NCBI GenBank assembly: GCA_027318915.1
Contig: DAHVOH010000039.1
Span: 1-30,413, forward strand
Origin: Clostridiales bacterium
GTDB taxonomy: Bacteria; Bacillota_E; Sulfobacillia; Sulfobacillales; JAIMBI01
Direction of reading: 5' to 3'
Length of the DNA stretch: 30,413 bases
In this document: positions 16,008-24,451 of the stretch, piece after piece
Numbering within the stretch: the stretch's first letter is position 1
Layout of the letters: each line of letters opens with the position of its first letter
Position numbers and translations under genes: made by a program
Notes under the pieces: generated by a model
Seen by the model: the letters and a program-made list of their open reading frames with translations, nothing else
Told to the model about the DNA's origin: nothing
Databases searched by the model: none

Positions 16008-16112
16008 CCTCTTATCGAGAGTGGTGGAGGGTACGGGCCCGATGAAACCCGGCAACCGGAGCATGACTCGCGGTGCCAATCCCCGCACGGCCCGGCCGTG
16101 AGGGATGAGAGG
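16008..16112 (+). promoter_or_regulatory. SAM-I (S-box) riboswitch aptamer upstream of metK
   Basis: The S-box core is complete: CCTCTTATC (P1 5' strand, 16008-16016), GTGGAGGG, GGGCCCGATGAAACCC, GGCAACCGG, GGTGCCAATCC, and GATGAGAGG (P1 3' strand, 16104-16112). The terminator 5' arm CCTCTC (16125-16130) can pair with GAGAGG (16107-16112) when P1 is open. That is the classical SAM-off switch. metK is a standard target because its product makes SAM. Confidence 0.96.
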
Positions 16113-16123
16113 GAAGAATGTTT

Positions 16124-16155
16124 ACCTCTCCCTGAGCACGGGAGAGGTTTTTTTT
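16124..16155 (+). terminator. Riboswitch-controlled intrinsic terminator of metK
   Basis: ACCTCTCCC (16124-16132), seven-base loop, GGGAGAGGT (16140-16148), and eight T in a row. The metK ribosome site starts immediately after the T-run. Confidence 0.95.
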
Positions 16156-16169
16156 GTGGAGGTGCAGGT

Positions 16170-17360
16170 GTGAAAAACTTGACGCTGTTCACGTCCGAGT
16201 CGGTGACCGAGGGGCATCCGGACAAACTGGCTGACCAGATTTCCGACGCCGTCTTGGACGGCCTGCTGGAACAGGATGCCGAATCGCGGGTGGCGCTGGA
16301 GACACTGGTGACGACCGGATTGGCCTTGGTGGCCGGCCAGGTGTCGACGTCGGCCTACATTGACATTCCCAACTTGGTCCGAGCGACCGTGCGCCGGGTC
16401 GGATACACGGATGCGGCGATGGGCATGGACGCCGCGACGATGGCGGTGCTGACCAGCATTGAAGAGCAGTCGCCCGACATCGCGGTGGGCGTGAATCGAG
16501 CGTTGGAGCAGCGGGCGGGAGAAGCGGACGAGTTGTCCCGGGTCGGTGCGGGGGACCAAGGCATGGTGTTCGGCTACGCCTGCGAGGAGACCCCGGAGTT
16601 GATGCCCATTCCCATCAGTTTGGCGCATGCCTTGAGCCGTCGCCTGGCAGTCGTGCGGAAAGAAGGGGTCGTGCCCCATCTGTGGCCGGACGGCAAGACC
16701 CAGGTCACGGTCGGATACGAGGGTGGCATCCCGCGCCAGGTGGACACGGTGGTGGTGTCCGCCCAGCATGCCCCGAGCCTCACCATGACCGCTTTGCAGG
16801 AAGCGCTGGTGGAGACGGTGGTCAAGCCCGCACTGGGGGAATGGTGGCATCCCGCCGTGCGCGTGCTGGTCAACCCGACCGGACGCTTTGTCGTGGGGGG
16901 CCCGCATGGCGACACCGGCTTGACCGGCCGCAAGATTATCGTGGACACCTACGGCGGCAGCGCCCGCCATGGGGGCGGCGCCTTTTCCGGCAAAGATCCC
17001 ACCAAAGTCGACCGCTCGGCGTCATATGCGGCGCGGTGGGTGGCGAAAAACGTGGTGGCGGCGGGGTTGGCTTCGCGGGTTGAGATTCAGATCGCGTACG
17101 CCATCGGGGTGGCTCATCCCATTTCCGTCGGGGTGGACAGTTTCGGCACCGGCCGCCTCGGCGACGCGCAGCTAGCGCAGGTGATCGAGCGGGTCTTCGA
17201 CCTGCGCCCGCTGGCCATCATCCGCACCTTGAACCTGGCTCGGCCCCTCTACCTTCCGACGGCGGCGTACGGCCATTTCGGCCGGCCTGACCTGGACCTT
17301 CCGTGGGAGGCCGTCGACCGCACCGAGGCGCTGCTGGGGGAAGCCCGGCAGTTGGCCTGA
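16170..17360 (+). CDS. metK: S-adenosylmethionine synthetase
   Basis: Makes S-adenosylmethionine from methionine and ATP in the cytoplasm. 396 residues, normal length. Motifs: [21 protein letters not shown] (10-30, with His16), [12 protein letters not shown] (126-137), [21 protein letters not shown], and the P-loop-like [22 protein letters not shown]. The GTG at 16170 is preceded by GGAGG seven bases upstream and gives the expected N-terminus; the longer frame runs back through the riboswitch and is not coding. Feedback control by its product is visible in the leader. Confidence 0.98.
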   Translation: MKNLTLFTSESVTEGHPDKLADQISDAVLDGLLEQDAESRVALETLVTTGLALVAGQVSTSAYIDIPNLVRATVRRVGYTDAAMGMDAATMAVLTSIEEQSPDIAVGVNRALEQRAGEADELSRVGAGDQGMVFGYACEETPELMPIPISLAHALSRRLAVVRKEGVVPHLWPDGKTQVTVGYEGGIPRQVDTVVVSAQHAPSLTMTALQEALVETVVKPALGEWWHPAVRVLVNPTGRFVVGGPHGDTGLTGRKIIVDTYGGSARHGGGAFSGKDPTKVDRSASYAARWVAKNVVAAGLASRVEIQIAYAIGVAHPISVGVDSFGTGRLGDAQLAQVIERVFDLRPLAIIRTLNLARPLYLPTAAYGHFGRPDLDLPWEAVDRTEALLGEARQLA

Positions 17361-17431
17361 GGCGGTGCGCGCCCGAGGGAGCGGCACACGCCATCCCTGC
17401 CGACCGGGCATAGACTGGCGCGGGGGTTTGG

Positions 17432-17758
17432 ATGCGGGTGCCGTGGTGGCTGGGGATGGCTCTGGGATTGGTCTGTGTCGGGGAGTGGCTATATGATCGG
17501 TGGCGACCCGCGCCGCCAAAAACGCCGCTCTTGGTGCGGTGCCGCAACGCCGACGCGGTGATCGAGGGGAGCATCCGCCGGTTGGCGGCATCCGGGCGAT
17601 ATGACCCGATTCTGGTGCAGGATGAAGGGTCCGTGGATCAGACGCCGCAGATTCTTCGCCTCTTGAGCCGCGATGGCCGGGTTGTCTGGTTGGATGAGGG
17701 GCCGGCGGAGCCGACCGGCCTGCCTACCCTTGAGATTGGGCCGCCTGGTGTGGACTGA
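17432..17758 (+). CDS. Short membrane-anchored GT2-like protein
   Basis: Protein of 108 residues. One N-terminal helix (about 4-22) is followed by a fragment resembling the first beta-alpha-beta unit of family 2 glycosyltransferases. RNADAVIEGSIRRLAAS resembles the opening strand and helix. ILVQDEGSVDQTPQILRLLSR corresponds to the nucleotide-binding 'VVDDGSTDET..I' block (about 60-80). The catalytic part of a GT-A fold is absent, so it cannot be a complete transferase. I recall similar short proteins in other spore-formers, but this could not be checked. ATG follows a G-rich site (GGGGG) by five bases. It lies 71 bases after metK and may be co-transcribed. Confidence 0.7.
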   Translation: MRVPWWLGMALGLVCVGEWLYDRWRPAPPKTPLLVRCRNADAVIEGSIRRLAASGRYDPILVQDEGSVDQTPQILRLLSRDGRVVWLDEGPAEPTGLPTLEIGPPGVD

Positions 17759-17816
17759 GCGGTCCGAACGACTCATTTAGTGGCGGCGTCTTGACGATCC
17801 ATCGCGAGGACTGTGA

Positions 17817-18176
17817 TTGGGGGCGGGGGCCCTGCTGGAGCTCTGCGCATGGTGGTGGGCCGCGTTCATCATGCGCCAACAGGTGCGCGTCCGCGCCGTG
17901 CCGGCCCGGCACGGGCGCGGCGAATTCGTTTTGCTGCGGGCCAACATGTCCGTGAAGGCGGCGCGCCTGGTCATGGATCGGGTACAGCGCCCCCTGGCGG
18001 CACGGCCGCTCGCCGGCTTGCCCCCTCGCCTCTCGAGCTCGGTGGGGGCCGCCGGCTACCCCGTGGAAGCGACAGAGGCCGCGACGCTCGTCAGTGTTTG
18101 CGACAAGCGAATGTCCCTTCAGCAGTCGGTTCGGGGCCACCGCGGACGGACCGCGTCGCATCCCGTCGTTGGTTGA
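17817..18176 (+). CDS. Hypothetical protein, TTG start
   Basis: Possible protein of 119 residues. Hydrophobic, Trp-rich N-terminus (LLELCAWWWAAFIM, about 6-19), then RQQVRVRAVPARHGRGEFVLL and ANMSVKAARLVMDRVQ (about 44-59), which look protein-like. The last 50 residues are less convincing. The TTG at 17817 has GAGGA six bases upstream. No family recognised. It lies between the GT2-like gene and the DnaA-box cluster. A non-coding assignment is nearly as likely, since the whole region is GC-rich and open in several frames. Confidence 0.4.
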   Translation: MGAGALLELCAWWWAAFIMRQQVRVRAVPARHGRGEFVLLRANMSVKAARLVMDRVQRPLAARPLAGLPPRLSSSVGAAGYPVEATEAATLVSVCDKRMSLQQSVRGHRGRTASHPVVG

Positions 18177-18240
18177 CGAAATCCGTCCGATTCTCGCCGA
18201 AAACTTGGGACTGATCACCGCGAACCATGTCAACCATGCC

Positions 18241-18270
18241 TTATCAACAGAGTTATCCCCACTATCCACA
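18241..18270 (+). promoter_or_regulatory. Cluster of three DnaA-box-like nonamers
   Basis: TTATCAACA (18241-18249), TTATCCCCA (18253-18261) and CTATCCACA (18262-18270) lie in the same orientation within 30 bases. Each has one mismatch to the DnaA box TTATCCACA. They sit in an intergenic spacer 48 bases upstream of the -35 of the cold-shock gene. In B. subtilis similar intergenic DnaA-box clusters bind DnaA away from oriC. Function here is inference. Confidence 0.6.
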
Positions 18271-18317
18271 AGTGAGAACGGGCGGCGGCGCTGCCGATTC
18301 CTGTCGCCCGATTGGGT

Positions 18318-18346
18318 TTGATTCCCTGCCTCGTGCATGCTATAGT
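18318..18346 (+). promoter_or_regulatory. Sigma-A promoter for cold-shock gene
   Basis: TTGATT (18318-18323), 17-base spacer, TATAGT (18341-18346). The leader is about 37 bases, too short for a long cspA-type thermosensor. Confidence 0.82.
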
Positions 18347-18389
18347 CAGCGACGACTCGCATGCGGGTCGCGAGAAAGGGGACAGCGGG

Positions 18390-18587
18390 ATGCAGGGACG
18401 GGTGAAATGGTTCAGCGCGGACAAGGGCTACGGGTTTTTGGAGAGCGACGAAGGCGGCGACGTCTTTGTGCATTACAGCGCCATCACCGGTGAGGGCTTC
18501 CGGACGTTGAACCAGGGCGATCGCGTGGAGTTCGAAGTGGTGGATGGGAATCGCGGCCCGCAGGCCAGCAACGTCGTGCGGTTGTAA
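18390..18587 (+). CDS. csp: Cold-shock domain protein (CspA family)
   Basis: Single cold-shock domain of 65 residues, an RNA/ssDNA chaperone. It begins [18 protein letters not shown] (RNP1 is KGYGFLE), with RNP2 DVFVHYSAI and the usual [23 protein letters not shown] end. ATG 18390 follows AAAGGGG; the frame continues upstream through the promoter, which is not coding. Monocistronic: its own promoter precedes it and an intrinsic terminator follows 12 bases after the stop. Confidence 0.97.
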   Translation: MQGRVKWFSADKGYGFLESDEGGDVFVHYSAITGEGFRTLNQGDRVEFEVVDGNRGPQASNVVRL

Positions 18588-18599
18588 CACCCGCCTTTC

Positions 18600-18626
18600 A
18601 TCCCGGGGCAATCCCCGGGATTTTTT
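18600..18626 (+). terminator. Intrinsic terminator after csp
   Basis: TCCCGGGG (18601-18608), CAAT loop, CCCCGGGA (18613-18620), then six T. A TATAAT box at 18631-18636, immediately downstream, may be the -10 for hpf, but no good -35 is seen. Confidence 0.95.
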
Positions 18627-18737
18627 CGCCTATAATGAGATTGCTGATTGGCACCCGAAGGCTTCGAGTCGACCTGCGGGGGACCGGAGCCGAGGCGGCG
18701 ATCGGCCGTCGCACGCGGATGCGAGGGGGAATTCACC

Positions 18738-19259
18738 GTGCAGGTGATCGTGCGTGGGAAGAACGTCGAGATTACAGAGGCGCTCCATGATCATGTGGTC
18801 AAGAAGCTCGGCAAGCTGTCCCGCCTGTTGGACCACGATGACGTGGTGGCGGAGGCCCTGTTGAGCGTGGAGAAAGATCGGCAGATGGTGGAGGTGACGG
18901 TGCCCCTGGAGGGGCGTTTTTTGCGTGGTGAGGAAGCGACCCCGGACATGTACGCCTCGGTCGACCTGGTGGTGGACAAGCTGGAACGGCAGATGGAGAA
19001 GCTGAAGGCGCATCTCAAACACCGGGCCACCCGCGCCCCGGGCGAGCGTTCGGCGCATCCCTTCGAGGCCCTGTCGGAAGCGGCTTTGGTGCGCCGCAAG
19101 ACCTTCTCCTCCAAACCCATGACCGTGGATGAGGCCATGCTGCAGATGGAGATGCTGGGCCACGCCTTCTTCGCCTTTGCCAACGCCGACACCGAGCAGG
19201 TCAACGTCCTCTACCGGCGGCGAGACGGCAATCTGGGACTGCTGGAGCCGCAAGCCTAG
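18738..19259 (+). CDS. hpf: Ribosome hibernation promoting factor, long form
   Basis: Protein of 173 residues that dimerises 70S ribosomes into inactive 100S particles. The N-terminal HPF/YfiA domain (1-97) starts VQVIVRGKNVEITEALHDHVVKKL. A linker leads to the C-terminal dimerisation domain (about 118-171; RRKTFSSKPMTVDEAMLQMEMLGHAFFAF), so it is the long form usual in Bacillota. GTG 18738 is chosen for the AGGGGGA site eight bases upstream and the matching N-terminus. It ends in TAG. Location upstream of secA and prfB matches B. subtilis gene order. Confidence 0.96.
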   Translation: MQVIVRGKNVEITEALHDHVVKKLGKLSRLLDHDDVVAEALLSVEKDRQMVEVTVPLEGRFLRGEEATPDMYASVDLVVDKLERQMEKLKAHLKHRATRAPGERSAHPFEALSEAALVRRKTFSSKPMTVDEAMLQMEMLGHAFFAFANADTEQVNVLYRRRDGNLGLLEPQA

Positions 19260-19400
19260 GGACCGGGTGGGGGAGCGCGCTGAAGGCGACAGGCCCGTCC
19301 TGATGAAAATCGGAGAAAATTAAAGAATTTGGGTCGGATCGGCGTGCCCCGGCAGGAAAGTGTAGGAAACTGTCGAAGTACGTGCCACCGGAGGTGAGGT

Positions 19401-20042
19401 ATGGACGCACCCGCGGAGGCTGAGGGCTTGATCCAGCGGCTGGTGGGGGTCAGGTCGGCGCGGGTGGAGTGGATTTCCGATGTGGAGGCATCCCGGGTGC
19501 ATGTGTTGAGCGACGGTCAACGTTCTGCTCGATCCTTGGCCCGGGAAGTTCATGGTCTCCTGGAGCTCCAGTGCGGTGTGAGGGTGGCGCCCGAAGAGAT
19601 CAACGTCGTGGAAGTGGCGACAGGTCTCGGTGGAGGCGGTGGCCGCCCCCGCTTGGTGGGGTGCGAGTGGCTGAGCGATCTCGAGGGGATCGAGGTGCGC
19701 TGCCGTTTGGAGGATGGCGGCTCGGTCGTCGAAGGAGCCGGTCGGGGCCGAAGACCGGAAGGGGCGGCAGCCCAGGCGGCGGTCGCCGCGGTCAACCAGC
19801 TGACGGGTGGCGTGTTGGACCTCTCGGTCGGGGACCTGCAAGTGCTGGAGACGGTGCGAGGAGCCGTGGTGGTGGCGATCGTGGATCTGGGCGCCGGTGA
19901 CGTATTGAGCGGTAGCGCGCTGGTGGGGGAACGGGACTTGGTGGAGGCCGCGTGCCGTGCGACGCTGGACGCCATCAACCGGCAGTTGGTGCGTCGGAGA
20001 GGCGCCGTCCGGACGGGGGAGATAGCCGAACGCAGGCACTAG
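19401..20042 (+). CDS. Conserved protein of unknown function with internal repeat
   Basis: Soluble protein of 213 residues, no signal or helices. The N-terminal part (about 6-68: GVRSARVEWIS, VHVLSDGQRSARSLAREVHGLL, GVRVAPEEINVVEV) matches a pattern I recall in hypothetical proteins of other Gram-positives (SARV...IHVLA...R..K...RDI.S.L...G...D...I.V). The C-terminal part contains two similar units: CRLEDGGSVVEGAGRG then AAAQAAVAAVNQL, and VDLGAGDVLSGSALVG then AACRATLDAINRQL. Each is a strand pair followed by a helix ending in a N-[QR]-Q-L-like motif. The ATG at 19401 follows GGAGGTGAGGT. Function unknown. Confidence 0.8.
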   Translation: MDAPAEAEGLIQRLVGVRSARVEWISDVEASRVHVLSDGQRSARSLAREVHGLLELQCGVRVAPEEINVVEVATGLGGGGGRPRLVGCEWLSDLEGIEVRCRLEDGGSVVEGAGRGRRPEGAAAQAAVAAVNQLTGGVLDLSVGDLQVLETVRGAVVVAIVDLGAGDVLSGSALVGERDLVEAACRATLDAINRQLVRRRGAVRTGEIAERRH

Positions 20043-20272
20043 TTTTGAAGATTTAGGTCTTGGTGGTTTGGCCGATCGCGATGCGATTCCCGAGCGGAGC
20101 AAACGGTAGGCGGTCATGGAGCGGGACTGCTACTGGGGTGTCCACGGGGGTTTAGTACGAAATGCAGCGGGTGTATCAGATTATTCGGGGCTTGCTTGAT
20201 GTGATGGTTGCGGGCGCCGGCATTCATTTCGACTAGTACCGCGCGATCGGTCAAAAGATTAGGGGGGACGTC

Positions 20273-21631
20273 ATGTATCCACGGCCCTTACGGTGGTACA
20301 TCGGACTGGTGTCTCTCGCTACTGCGGTGGTCTTGGCTTTCAGTGCCGTGCACATCGTGGCGCGAATCGGACAACAGCCGTGGATCCCGTTTTTTGTGCT
20401 GGCGATCATGACGCTCATGGCATCCGTGTTTCCCGTCAAGTTCATTCGGGGGAACGGATGGGCCTCAGTGCAGCTGCCTGTATTGGTAGCGGCTTCCATC
20501 ATATTGGGTCCGGCCTTGGGGGCTTGGGTCGGGACGTGTGCCCCGTGGACGTGGCGGGAGATTCGCGGCGAGGTGCGCTGGCCGTCCATCGTGTTCAACC
20601 GGGCTCAGTTCGGGCTCATCGCGTGGATGTCCGCCAGTCTGTTTCAATGGTTGGGCGGCAGCATGGCGCACTTGAATCTGGCCCAGGCCAGTATTCCGCT
20701 GGCCGCCGCCGCCATCGCCGCGTTTTTTGTCAACATGCTCCTGGTGATGATTGCGTTCCACTATCGTCTGGACCGGCCTTTGCTGGAAATCTGGCGTGTG
20801 CACTTCAAGTGGATGACGTTTAACTTTTGGGCCATGCTGCCCATCGCCTACCTGATGGCGGCTGTGTACCACGACGCGGGCGTGTGGCCCGAGTTCCTGT
20901 TCCTGATCCCGCTCGGCCTCTCCCGTTGGATCTTCGCGTTGTTCGTGGTGGTGCGGCGCTTTTACCAGAACACCGTCAACATCATGATGACGGCCCTGGA
21001 TGCCAAGGACCCATACACCAGCGGGCATGCCATGCGGGTCGCCCGGTATGCCGGACTGCTGGCGCGCGAGATGGGCGTGGCGGAGGACCAAGTCGAAGAG
21101 ATTGTCCGGGCAGCCGCTCTGCATGACATCGGCAAACTGGGCATTCCCGATCAGATTCTCAACAAGCCGGGCCGCCTCAATCCGGAGGAGGTCCTGGTCA
21201 TCCAGCGCCATCCGGTGTTGGGTGGCGCCATTCTGGGCCAGATTGAGGGGATCGGCTACTCCCGCGACTGGATTCTGCACCACCATGAGCGCTGGGATGG
21301 GCAGGGATATCCACATGGACTGCAGGGCGACTCCATTCCCTTGGCCACGCGCATCATTTCCGTGGTGGACGCCTATGACGCGATGACCAGTGACCGCCCA
21401 TACCGTCAAGCCATGTCGCACCGGGAAGCCCTGCTGGAGATCCAGGCGGGCGCCGGGACGCAGTGGGACCCGACGGTGGTGGACGCGTTCCTGACCATGG
21501 TGCAGGATGGTGACTTGGCGGACGAGCAGAGCTTGGGCAGCGACTTCCAGCGGACTTTCGGGGGCGACTTGGCGTACAGCAACACGGCCGCCGGAGGCGG
21601 TCGAGGAGCGCTGGCGCAGCACGGCGCGTGA
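20273..21631 (+). CDS. Membrane HD-GYP phosphohydrolase, 7-TM sensor
   Basis: Protein of 452 residues. About seven membrane helices (1-230) precede an HD-GYP domain (about 235-420), the type that degrades cyclic di-GMP. Motifs: GHAMRVARYA (251-260), HDIGKLGIPDQIL with His284-Asp285, QRHPVLGGAI, HHERWDGQGYPHGL (337-350, GYP intact), and VVDAYDAMTSDRPYR. Catalytic residues look complete. ATG 20273 follows AGGGGGG. The 230 bases before it are less GC-rich and hold no gene and no riboswitch I recognise. It is a separate accessory gene between hpf and secA. Related membrane HD proteins act on other nucleotides, so the exact substrate is open. Confidence 0.9.
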   Translation: MYPRPLRWYIGLVSLATAVVLAFSAVHIVARIGQQPWIPFFVLAIMTLMASVFPVKFIRGNGWASVQLPVLVAASIILGPALGAWVGTCAPWTWREIRGEVRWPSIVFNRAQFGLIAWMSASLFQWLGGSMAHLNLAQASIPLAAAAIAAFFVNMLLVMIAFHYRLDRPLLEIWRVHFKWMTFNFWAMLPIAYLMAAVYHDAGVWPEFLFLIPLGLSRWIFALFVVVRRFYQNTVNIMMTALDAKDPYTSGHAMRVARYAGLLAREMGVAEDQVEEIVRAAALHDIGKLGIPDQILNKPGRLNPEEVLVIQRHPVLGGAILGQIEGIGYSRDWILHHHERWDGQGYPHGLQGDSIPLATRIISVVDAYDAMTSDRPYRQAMSHREALLEIQAGAGTQWDPTVVDAFLTMVQDGDLADEQSLGSDFQRTFGGDLAYSNTAAGGGRGALAQHGA

Positions 21632-21706
21632 GGGCGTGCGCACGCGGGGATGCGTGAAGGCGGCCCGGGTTTTTGCCGGGGGTCCTCAGGGGAGCCCGCC
21701 CGGCGA

Positions 21707-21735
21707 TTGAACCTGGGCCCGCCCGGTGATAAATT
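21707..21735 (+). promoter_or_regulatory. Probable secA promoter
   Basis: TTGAAC (21707-21712), 17-base spacer, TAAATT (21730-21735), four matches each. It would start transcription near 21742, upstream of the leader hairpin. Confidence 0.5.
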
Positions 21736-21756
21736 GAGAAGACCAAAACCAAACGG

Positions 21757-21780
21757 GGACCGGTCGCGGTCCTTTTGTTG
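21757..21780 (+). terminator. Terminator-like hairpin in the secA leader
   Basis: GGACCG (21757-21762), GTCG loop, CGGTCC (21767-21772), then TTTTGTTG. It lies downstream of the putative secA promoter and four bases before the GGGAGG ribosome site. It may end upstream transcripts or attenuate secA. Confidence 0.6.
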
Positions 21781-21794
21781 TGGGAGGGTGGATC

Positions 21795-24344
21795 ATGCTG
21801 AAGGTGTTGTCCAGTTGGCTCAACCGCTTCTCGGAACGGGAAGTGCGCGGCTACCTGCGGGTCGCGGAGGACATCAATCAGTTGGAGCCGGAGATCCATG
21901 CTCTCAGCGACGAGGAGCTCCGGGCCAAGACGGAGGAATTTCGAGCGCGCCTAGCCGACGGGGAGACGTTGGACGATTTGCTGCCCGAGGCGTTCGCGGT
22001 CGTTCGTGAAGGCGCGGTCAGGACCATCGGCCAGCGTCACTTCAACGTGCAGCTGGTCGGCGGCATGGTGCTGCACGACGGTCGCGTGGCGGAGATGCGA
22101 ACCGGCGAGGGCAAAACCTTGGTGTCGACCCTGCCCGCCTATCTCAATGCGCTGACCGGCCGGGGCGTGCACATCGTGACCGTCAACGACTATCTGGCCC
22201 GCCGGGATGCCCAATGGATGGGCCAGATCTACGAGTTCTTGGGTCTTCGGGTGGGTCTGATTCAACATGACATGGAGCCGCTGGCCCGCCGGGACGCGTA
22301 TGCGTGCGACATCACCTATGGCACCAACAACGAGTTCGGATTCGACTACCTGCGCGACAACATGGTGTTGAGCCTGGACGAGCGGGTGCAGCGGGAGCTT
22401 CACTATGCCATCGTCGACGAGTGCGACTCGATTTTGATTGACGAGGCGCGCACGCCCCTGATCATTTCCGGTCAGGCCGATCGGCCCACCGAGCTGTACT
22501 ACACATTCGCCCGACTGGCCAACAACCTCCAGCGGGATGTGCACTACACGGTGGACGAGAAGCTGAAGACCGTGGCACCGACCGAAGCCGGCATCGCCAA
22601 GGTTGAGCGCATGCTCGGTGTGCCCAACTTGTATGACAACCAGAACCTGGACCTTTCCCACTACCTGAACCAGGCGCTGCGCGCCAAGGCCTTGATGTTC
22701 CGGGACCGGGACTACGTGGTCAAAGACGGTGAGGTCATCATCGTCGACGAGTTCACGGGCCGGCTGATGTTTGGCCGCCGGTACTCGGACGGGCTGCACC
22801 AAGCCATTGAGGCCAAGGAAGGGGTCAAGATTGCCGAGGAGACCCAGACCCTGGCCACCATCACCTTTCAAAACTATTTTCGGATGTACGAGAAACTGGC
22901 CGGCATGACCGGAACCGCTGTGACCGAGGAGGAGGAGTTCCGCAAGATTTATGGGCTGGACGTCATCGTGGTGCCGACCCATAAGCCGATGATTCGGGTC
23001 GATCACCCGGACGAGGTGTACAAGACCGAGGCGGCCAAATACCGGGCCGTGGTGCGGGAGATTGAGGACTGCTACCAACGGGGACAGCCGGTTCTGGTGG
23101 GCACCACCTCCATCGAGAAGTCGGAGCGGGTCTCGGACATGCTGACGCGCCGCGGCATCCCGCATAACGTGCTCAATGCCAAGCAGCACGAGCGCGAAGC
23201 GCACGTCATTGCCCAGGCGGGACAGAAAGGCCAGGTCACCATCGCCACCAACATGGCCGGGCGCGGCACCGACATCGTGTTGGGCGAAGGCGTGGCGGAG
23301 TTGGGCGGGCTGCACATCGTCGGCACCGAACGGCACGAGGCGCGCCGCATCGACAACCAGTTGCGGGGCCGTTCGGGTCGTCAGGGAGACCCCGGGTCCA
23401 GCCGCTTTTACCTCTCCCTGGAAGACGACTTCCTGCGGCTGTTCGCCGCGCCCGCGCTCAGTGGCTTGATGGACCGGCTGGGGGTGGACGAGGACGAACC
23501 CATCGTCAGTCCGGTGTTGACGCGGGCCATCGAGAGTGCCCAGAAGAAGATGGAGAATCGCAACTTCGAAATACGCAAGCAGCTTTTGCAGTACGACGAT
23601 GTGATGAACGCGCAGCGGGAGATCGTGTACCGGCAGCGCACCGAAATCCTGACCCAGGAGAGCTTGCGCGAAAACGTCCTGCACATGGTGCGCGAGATTG
23701 TTGAGGCGGCCGCTCTGGTGCACTGCCCGCCCAACCAGCATCCGGAAGAGTGGGACCTGAAGGGCCTGGTGGAGAGTTTGGAGGAATTCTGTCTCCAGCC
23801 TCACCAAGTCGACCCGGCCAATTTGGGCGGTGACATCGGGCGCGAGGCCCTGGTCGACGAGCTGATGGAAATCGCAGAGGCCAATTACGCCCAGAAAGAG
23901 GCGGAGATTGGCGAAGAGGGCATGCGGGAGCTGGAGCGCGTCATCCTGCTGCGCGTGGTGGACAGCAAATGGATGGAGCACTTGGACGCCATGGATGCCC
24001 TGCGCGACGGGGTGGGGCTCCGCGCCTACGGCCAGCTGGATCCCCTGGTTGAGTACAAGCGCGAAGCCTACGACATGTACCAGGAGATGTTGGGCGCCAT
24101 TCGCGAAGAAGTGGTGCGCATCCTGTATCACGTGACGATGGCGGCGCCGGAAGCCCTGGCGGAAGTGGAGCCGGTCGCCCAGATCGTGGCCGAGCGGCAT
24201 GGGGACGAGGTGATTGAGACGGGGCGTCCGTTTCAAGTGATTGCCGGCGGCAAGCCCAACCAGACGCCGGGACGCAACGACCCCTGCTGGTGCGGGAGCG
24301 GCAAGAAGTACAAGCGGTGTCACGGGCTCTCGCAGGCCACCTGA
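21795..24344 (+). CDS. secA: Preprotein translocase ATPase SecA
   Basis: Motor of the Sec pathway, driving secretory proteins through SecYEG. 849 residues. NBD1 has Walker [11 protein letters not shown] (101-110) and the DEAD-type box [20 protein letters not shown] (207-226). The preprotein cross-linking domain follows, then NBD2 ([13 protein letters not shown] and [13 protein letters not shown]). The helical scaffold and the C-terminal zinc-binding tail are present, Cys831-x-Cys833-x8-Cys842-His843, which binds SecB or ribosomes in other species. ATG 21795 follows GGGAGG by seven bases. Complete and ordinary; prfB follows. Confidence 0.98.
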   Translation: MLKVLSSWLNRFSEREVRGYLRVAEDINQLEPEIHALSDEELRAKTEEFRARLADGETLDDLLPEAFAVVREGAVRTIGQRHFNVQLVGGMVLHDGRVAEMRTGEGKTLVSTLPAYLNALTGRGVHIVTVNDYLARRDAQWMGQIYEFLGLRVGLIQHDMEPLARRDAYACDITYGTNNEFGFDYLRDNMVLSLDERVQRELHYAIVDECDSILIDEARTPLIISGQADRPTELYYTFARLANNLQRDVHYTVDEKLKTVAPTEAGIAKVERMLGVPNLYDNQNLDLSHYLNQALRAKALMFRDRDYVVKDGEVIIVDEFTGRLMFGRRYSDGLHQAIEAKEGVKIAEETQTLATITFQNYFRMYEKLAGMTGTAVTEEEEFRKIYGLDVIVVPTHKPMIRVDHPDEVYKTEAAKYRAVVREIEDCYQRGQPVLVGTTSIEKSERVSDMLTRRGIPHNVLNAKQHEREAHVIAQAGQKGQVTIATNMAGRGTDIVLGEGVAELGGLHIVGTERHEARRIDNQLRGRSGRQGDPGSSRFYLSLEDDFLRLFAAPALSGLMDRLGVDEDEPIVSPVLTRAIESAQKKMENRNFEIRKQLLQYDDVMNAQREIVYRQRTEILTQESLRENVLHMVREIVEAAALVHCPPNQHPEEWDLKGLVESLEEFCLQPHQVDPANLGGDIGREALVDELMEIAEANYAQKEAEIGEEGMRELERVILLRVVDSKWMEHLDAMDALRDGVGLRAYGQLDPLVEYKREAYDMYQEMLGAIREEVVRILYHVTMAAPEALAEVEPVAQIVAERHGDEVIETGRPFQVIAGGKPNQTPGRNDPCWCGSGKKYKRCHGLSQAT

Positions 24345-24451
24345 CGAGCACGGGGGTCCCAGGGGCGTGATTGCCGCCCTAAAGCACGACACCGCCTGCG
24401 GGGTGGGAACGCCGCGCGCGATACTCTATTGGGCAGAGGAGACGGGATGCG

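Noticed and set aside
17409..17416. CATAGACT, identical to the sigma-E-like -10 of spoIIID, before the GT2-like gene
   Set aside because: No -35-like sequence at the right distance (ACGCCAT there), so it is probably coincidental.
19352..19378. Sigma-H-like promoter (AGGAAA ... GTCGAAG) before the 19401 gene
   Set aside because: The -10 lacks the final T of GAAT and the spacing is short, so the match is too weak to list.
20043..20272. Possible riboswitch in the leader of the HD-GYP gene
   Set aside because: I compared it by eye with c-di-GMP and several other aptamer consensus sequences and found no convincing core, terminator or paired elements.
21951..24392. Very long open frame antisense to secA (about 800 codons, minus strand)
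   Set aside because: It is the mirror of a strongly biased GC-rich gene. It lacks recognisable domains and a ribosome site, whereas secA on the plus strand is complete.
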